DNA of 64,000 nt, from the NCBI RefSeq assembly GCF_003043945.1, contig NZ_PYXG01000001.1, positions 1 through 64,000 on the forward strand. Direction: 5' to 3'. A program made the position numbers and the translations under genes. This stretch comes from Prevotella sp. oral taxon 376 (GTDB lineage Bacteria > Bacteroidota > Bacteroidia > Bacteroidales > Bacteroidaceae). This document shows, piece after piece, positions 60,143 through 64,000 of this stretch. Positions within the stretch are counted from its first letter, which is position 1. Each line of letters starts with the position of its first letter. A model generated the notes under the pieces. The model searched no databases. It saw only the letters and a list, made by a program, of their open reading frames with translations, and had not been told where the DNA came from.

Positions 60143-61576
60143 TCAAGGATTCCCGGCAAGCCCCATTTCCCCGGCCTTTTGTATCAAAAGCCGCATCAAA
60201 GGGTCGCGTTCGTTGGCCACTTTATTGTCGAGCACCGCGTCTTTGAGACACTGTTTCAGTATCCCAACCTCCCTCGAAGGCCGCAGATGAAACATCTCCA
60301 TGATCTCATTTCCATCTATACAGGGTTGTAGGAGACGCTTGTAATCTTTCTCCTCAAGCTCCTTCAACTTGGCGCGAACCATCTTGAAGTTGTTCAGGAA
60401 ACGCTGTTTTCGCACCTCGTTCTTCGAGGTGATGTCAGCCTCGCACAGCAACATAAGATCTTCGATGTCGTCGCCGGCGTCGTTCATGAGCCTGCGCACG
60501 GCACTGTCTGTTACCTCCTCGTCGGATATGGCGATAGGGCGCATGTGCAGGTCCACGAGCTTCTGCACATATTTCATCTTGCTGTCCATGGGCAGTTTGA
60601 GGCGGCGGAATATCTGTGGAATCATCTTCGCCCCGATGAAATTATGGTTATGGAAGGTCCATCCGGCAATAGGATCCCAGCGTTTAGACCTCGGCTTGCC
60701 GATGTCATGAAATATAGCTGCCCAGCGGAGCCAGATATTATCAGAATGAGCAGCCACATTGTCCGCCACCTCCAGCGTGTGGTAAAAATTGTTCTTATGC
60801 CCCCGGCCGTTTCTTTTTTCCACCAAATCGAGGGCCGAAAGCTCGGGAAGGATGATCTGAAGAATGCCCGAACGATGCAAGTCGACAAACCCCTTACTGG
60901 GCTTGCGACAGGATATAATCTTGTTTAGTTCTCCAGCTATTCGCTCTCCACTGACAATCTTGATTCTTTCAGCATTGCGCAAGAGGGCTTCGAAGGTCTC
61001 ATCGTCGATAAAGAAGTTTAGCTGCGCGGCGAATCTGATGCAGCGGAGCATGCGCAGGGGGTCGTCTGAGAAAGTGATATCGGGGTCGAGCGGCGTACGG
61101 ATAATGCCGTCTTCCAGATCATAGACACCATCGAAAGGATCTATAAGTTCACCGAAACGATCGGTATTCAGGCACACTGCAAGGGCATTGATGGTGAAGT
61201 CGCGGCGATTCTGGTCGTCCTCCAGCGTTCCATCCTCCACATGCGGCTTGCGGCTGTCATGGCTGTAGCTCTCTTTCCGGGCACCCACGAATTCCACCTC
61301 CAAGTCCCTGGACTTCACCTGAGCGGTGCCGAAATTCCGGAAGACGGAGAGGTGAGCTTTCTTCCCGAGCATCTTCTTCAGCTCGTCGGCCACCGCTATC
61401 CCACTGCCTACCACCACGACATCGATGTCGCCGGACGGCCTTTCGAGGAACAAATCCCTCACATATCCTCCTACGACATAGCACTCCATATGCAGTTTGT
61501 CGGCAGCCTGACTAATCTTGTGGAATATATCCTGATCGAGCAATTGTGCCAGTTCGGCATCTGAAAGATTTCTCAT
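60143..61576 (-). CDS. cca: CCA-adding tRNA nucleotidyltransferase with HD domain
   Basis: 477 aa from ATG 61574-61576 (MRNLSDAELAQ); the longer frame to 61609 would begin upstream of the promoter. The polymerase head has GGYVRDLFLE and the metal aspartates in SGDIDVVVV; RRDFTINAL and the RNA-binding body follow. A central HD domain (IFHDIGKPRSKRWD near residue 270) suggests extra phosphohydrolase activity. It builds or repairs the CCA end of tRNAs. Single gene, divergent from the lipoprotein at 61695. Confidence 0.95.
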   Translation of the reverse strand: MRNLSDAELAQLLDQDIFHKISQAADKLHMECYVVGGYVRDLFLERPSGDIDVVVVGSGIAVADELKKMLGKKAHLSVFRNFGTAQVKSRDLEVEFVGARKESYSHDSRKPHVEDGTLEDDQNRRDFTINALAVCLNTDRFGELIDPFDGVYDLEDGIIRTPLDPDITFSDDPLRMLRCIRFAAQLNFFIDDETFEALLRNAERIKIVSGERIAGELNKIISCRKPSKGFVDLHRSGILQIILPELSALDLVEKRNGRGHKNNFYHTLEVADNVAAHSDNIWLRWAAIFHDIGKPRSKRWDPIAGWTFHNHNFIGAKMIPQIFRRLKLPMDSKMKYVQKLVDLHMRPIAISDEEVTDSAVRRLMNDAGDDIEDLMLLCEADITSKNEVRKQRFLNNFKMVRAKLKELEEKDYKRLLQPCIDGNEIMEMFHLRPSREVGILKQCLKDAVLDNKVANERDPLMRLLIQKAGEMGLAGNP

Positions 61577-61596
61577 TCTTATCGGGAGTTTGGCTG

Positions 61597-61604
61597 CAAA
61601 GTTA
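61597..61604 (-). promoter_or_regulatory. Promoter -7 element of cca
   Basis: The minus strand reads TAACTTTG, 20 bp before the chosen cca start. Confidence 0.6.
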
Positions 61605-61678
61605 CTCATTTTTCCTGAAAATCAGGAAGCGAGGGTTGATATTTTGAGCGAGAAAGATGTTTTCACGAGTTTTTTTCG

Positions 61679-61686
61679 TAATTTTG
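61679..61686 (+). promoter_or_regulatory. Promoter -7 element of the lipoprotein gene at 61695
   Basis: TAATTTTG, only 8 bp before ATG 61695, which implies an almost leaderless transcript. Confidence 0.5.
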
Positions 61687-61694
61687 CAACCTAT

Positions 61695-62123
61695 ATGAGA
61701 CAACTATTTTTCGCGCTGTTACTGGCAAGTCTGCTCGTAGCTTGCAGGCAATCAGAGGATAAGAGGGCACAGCCCCTCATGCAAGAAATCGAGCGCCTCT
61801 ACGAGGAGGGCAACTACCAGACTGCCCTCGACTCAATCCGGAAGTTGAGAACCGACTTCCCTGGAGCCGTGGAGAGCCGCCGGAAAGCTCTCGGGCTGTG
61901 GCAGGAAGCCTCACTGAAGCTCGCCCAGCAGGACATTGCCCGCACCGACTCCGCCCTGCAGGCGGTAACTGTCCTGTATAATCAGGCCAAGACCCTCCGC
62001 GAACGCAATTTCATCGGCATCAAGAAAGACTCGCTGCAAATACGCTACGACGCGCTCTGCGGCACGGTGAGGGTCATCCATCGCCGCCAGCAGGAGACCG
62101 CAGAAAAGAAAATCAAGAAATAG
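61695..62123 (+). CDS. Small helical lipoprotein
   Basis: 142 aa from ATG 61695 (MRQLFFALLLAS); a frame from 61590 would cross the promoter. The type II signal peptide ends SLLVAC. The mature part is nearly all helical and charged, with one TPR-like pair (IERLYEEGNYQTALDSIRKL) and a long helix toward the Lys-rich end. I recognise no named family. An outer-membrane or periplasmic structural role is a guess. Confidence 0.75.
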   Translation: MRQLFFALLLASLLVACRQSEDKRAQPLMQEIERLYEEGNYQTALDSIRKLRTDFPGAVESRRKALGLWQEASLKLAQQDIARTDSALQAVTVLYNQAKTLRERNFIGIKKDSLQIRYDALCGTVRVIHRRQQETAEKKIKK

Positions 62124-62271
62124 TCCGCCCGGCGAGGCGGCAATTCTCACCAAGCCTCAGGACCGCTTCCGAAAGACGGAGAGAGCGTTTTTCATATTTG
62201 AAAAGTGGGAAAAAAGGATGAAAAAAAGCCAAATATTCGGTCGCGGAGATTCGTTTCTCACATATTTTATA

Positions 62272-62279
62272 TAATTTTG
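62272..62279 (+). promoter_or_regulatory. Promoter -7 element of the DUF1599 gene
   Basis: TAATTTTG. ATG codons follow at 62282 and 62288, so the message has a leader of only a few bases or none. Confidence 0.55.
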
Positions 62280-62287
62280 CAATGATT

Positions 62288-62836
62288 ATGGCAAACGAGA
62301 AAACAGACCAGGAATTTAAGAGCGTGATGCGGGAATGCCGGTCGCTCTTCGAGAAAAAGCTCCACGATTATGGGGCTTCGTGGCGCATCCTGCGCCCCTC
62401 GTCGCTCACCGACCAGCTATTCATCAAGGCCAAGCGCATCCGCTCGCTTGAGCTCCAGAAAGAGTCGCTGGTGGGAGAAGGCATCCGGCCAGAGTTCATA
62501 GCCCTCATCAACTACGGCATCGTGGGGCTCATCCAACTCGAGAAAGGCTTTGTCGACGCCGTGGACATGACCTCCGAGGAGGCTCTGGCGCTCTACGACC
62601 GGCATGCACGGGAAGCCTACGAACTGATGCTGAAGAAGAATCACGACTATGGAGAAGCGTGGCGCGACATGCGGGTGAGCTCGTATACCGACTTCATTCT
62701 CACCAAGGTAGAACGCGTGAAGGAGATAGAAGACCTGCAGGGACAGACTCTCGTGAGCGAGGGCATCGACGCCAATTATATGGACATCATCAATTACTCT
62801 GTGTTCGGAGCCATCAAGCTGAAGGAGAGTGAATAG
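62288..62836 (+). CDS. DUF1599 domain protein
   Basis: 182 aa from ATG 62288 (MANEKTDQEF); ATG 62282 adds two residues. Two copies of the domain are visible: KLHDYGASWRILRPSSLTDQ near residue 25 and KNHDYGEAWRDMRVSSYTD near residue 120, each followed by a helix and an INYxIxGxIxLE segment. The repeated HDYG..WR resembles all-alpha NTP pyrophosphatase-like proteins; activity is not established to my knowledge. Its end overlaps the GTG start of the next gene, so the two are coupled. Confidence 0.9.
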   Translation: MANEKTDQEFKSVMRECRSLFEKKLHDYGASWRILRPSSLTDQLFIKAKRIRSLELQKESLVGEGIRPEFIALINYGIVGLIQLEKGFVDAVDMTSEEALALYDRHAREAYELMLKKNHDYGEAWRDMRVSSYTDFILTKVERVKEIEDLQGQTLVSEGIDANYMDIINYSVFGAIKLKESE

Positions 62837-64000
62837 GCTGAAGACGATACTGACCAATGTGTGCCGCCTGGTGCTTGCCCTGACCTTCATCTTCTCGGGA
62901 TATGTAAAGGCCATCGACCCGCTGGGCACCCAATACAAGATTCAAGACTATCTCGAAGCCATGGGGCTTGTGGGCGCACTCCCCGACTGGGGTGCGCTCG
63001 GCATATCGGTGGCTCTGGCAGCCTTGGAATTCTGTCTGGGCATATTCGTGCTCTTCAATATCCGTCGCCGTGCTACCTCAAGGGTAATGCTCGCCTTCAT
63101 GGTGGTCATGACCCTGATAACGGTCTGGGGCGCCATCTGGAACCCCGTGAAAGACTGCGGCTGTTTCGGCGATGCCATTAAACTCACCAACACAGAGACT
63201 CTCCTGAAGAACCTCGTGCTCCTGGCGTGCGCCGCCGTGATATTCACATGGCCGCTGCGCATGACAAGGTTTATCTCCGAGAGCAACCAATGGATCGTCA
63301 TCAACTTCACGATACTCTATATCCTACTGTCGAGCGCCTACAGCCTCTATAAGCTGCCGCGATTCGATTTCCGTCCCTACCACATCGGGGCAAGCATCAA
63401 ACAGGGAATGGAAATCCCCAAAGGAGCGGCATCGCCGCGGTTTGAGACCACCTTTCTGATGAGGAAAGACGGCAAGACAAGGGAGTTTACGCTTGAAAAC
63501 TACCCTGATTCCACCTGGGAATTCATAGATTCCAAGACCGTGCAAACGGCAGAAGGCTACACGCCGCCCATCCACGACTTTTCCATTCAGGAATATCAGA
63601 GCGGAAAGGATATCACCCAGAAGGTGCTCAACGACAAGGGATATACCTTCCTGCTCATATCACCCCATCTGGAAAATGCCGACGACACCAACTTCGGCGA
63701 TATCGACCAACTCTACGAATACGCGCAGGAACAGGGCATTCCGTTCTATTGTCTGACAGCAAGCGACAAGGATGCCATGCAACGGTGGATTGACCTGACA
63801 GGAGCCGAATACCCTTTCTGTATCACAGACGAGACCACGCTGAAAACCATCATACGGAGCAATCCGGGACTGCTGCTGCTGAAAGACGGTACCGTCATCA
63901 ACAAGTGGAGCCACAACTTCCTGCCAAAGAACAGCGAACTGACCACCCCACTGCAGCAGTCAAGCATCGGACAGATGCCCCGGGATGCCGTCGCGGAAAA
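62829..64000 (+). CDS. DoxX/MauE-like membrane protein with thioredoxin-like tail, partial (BT_3928 type)
   Basis: At least 390 aa, open to the right edge with no stop. The first possible start in the frame is GTG 62829, overlapping the DUF1599 gene by 8 bp and preceded by AAGGAG. About four N-terminal helices (LVLALTFIFSGYVKAIDPLG, then a second and third helix) carry a Cys pair in DCGCFGD as in MauE/DoxX redox proteins. From about residue 225 a soluble part begins that looks like a thioredoxin-fold domain (YTFLLISP, GIPFYCLTAS, LLLLKDGTVINKW). Probably an inner-membrane protein for periplasmic or cofactor redox; the substrate is unknown. The coupled DUF1599 gene is a common neighbour in this group. 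Confidence 0.85.
   Translation, partial: MNRLKTILTNVCRLVLALTFIFSGYVKAIDPLGTQYKIQDYLEAMGLVGALPDWGALGISVALAALEFCLGIFVLFNIRRRATSRVMLAFMVVMTLITVWGAIWNPVKDCGCFGDAIKLTNTETLLKNLVLLACAAVIFTWPLRMTRFISESNQWIVINFTILYILLSSAYSLYKLPRFDFRPYHIGASIKQGMEIPKGAASPRFETTFLMRKDGKTREFTLENYPDSTWEFIDSKTVQTAEGYTPPIHDFSIQEYQSGKDITQKVLNDKGYTFLLISPHLENADDTNFGDIDQLYEYAQEQGIPFYCLTASDKDAMQRWIDLTGAEYPFCITDETTLKTIIRSNPGLLLLKDGTVINKWSHNFLPKNSELTTPLQQSSIGQMPRDAVAE

Overview
The window reads as a chromosome segment of a Bacteroidota bacterium, most likely a Prevotella-like member of the Bacteroidales. Support comes from many Bacteroidota-type promoters (TTTG, 19-21 bp, TAnnTTTG) in front of genes on both strands, and from family-typical genes: a MurF-alanine racemase fusion, a bifunctional Fkp fucokinase/guanylyltransferase, a C10 (interpain/streptopain-like) protease with a leucine-rich tail, a hybrid two-component sensor with an AraC output domain, DUF3098, DUF1599 and GSCFA proteins. 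I infer the genus from this content; it is not proven by a marker gene.

Region 1 (1 to about 10.33 kb) is the integrase end of a CTnDOT-family integrative conjugative element, cut by the left window edge. Reading leftward from its right end it carries a 411-aa IntDOT-like tyrosine recombinase, a small RhuM-like protein, two rightward helix-turn-helix genes, then a leftward excision operon (two Xis-like helix-turn-helix proteins, a DUF4099/DUF3945 protein, a type IA topoisomerase) and finally a DUF1896 gene and a giant methylase/helicase gene. The last two are broken by a cluster of single-base homopolymer indels.

Region 2 (10.3-28 kb): a TPR-type hybrid two-component regulator overlapping a YiiX-like cysteine hydrolase; cysK and serine acetyltransferase facing each other (cysteine synthesis); a SLC13/DASS carboxylate transporter; a small membrane-anchored protein; dnaA; an MCE (MlaD-like) protein with a cell-wall amidase; folB; B12-dependent ribonucleotide reductase nrdJ; a nitroreductase; and an AT-rich orphan lipoprotein.

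Region 3 (28-40 kb, all leftward): fluoride channel crcB, a hexuronate-type MFS transporter, murF-alr, GSCFA protein, NUDIX hydrolase, fkp, a YfhO-like membrane protein and a lipoprotein, suggesting cell-wall and surface-glycan synthesis. Region 4 (40-53 kb): mtnN-luxS (SAH detoxification and AI-2), a ROK kinase, a beta-barrel protein, typA, rpsO, the C10 protease, a compact leftward cluster ftsX-DUF3098-uppP-truB-queA-folK, and a radical SAM protein. Region 5 (53-64 kb): an LpxA-family acyltransferase, a complete RND efflux operon (adaptor, pump, outer-membrane channel), CCA-adding enzyme, a lipoprotein, a DUF1599 protein and a DoxX/MauE-like membrane protein running off the right edge.

The most unusual structure is a set of seven short intergenic tandem arrays, all with a 22-bp period, belonging to four unrelated sequence families (A at 18387, 41387 and 60043; B at 18531; C at 28083; D at 45791 and 52764). 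All lie downstream of gene 3' ends, several between convergent genes. I do not recognise them as a described element class.
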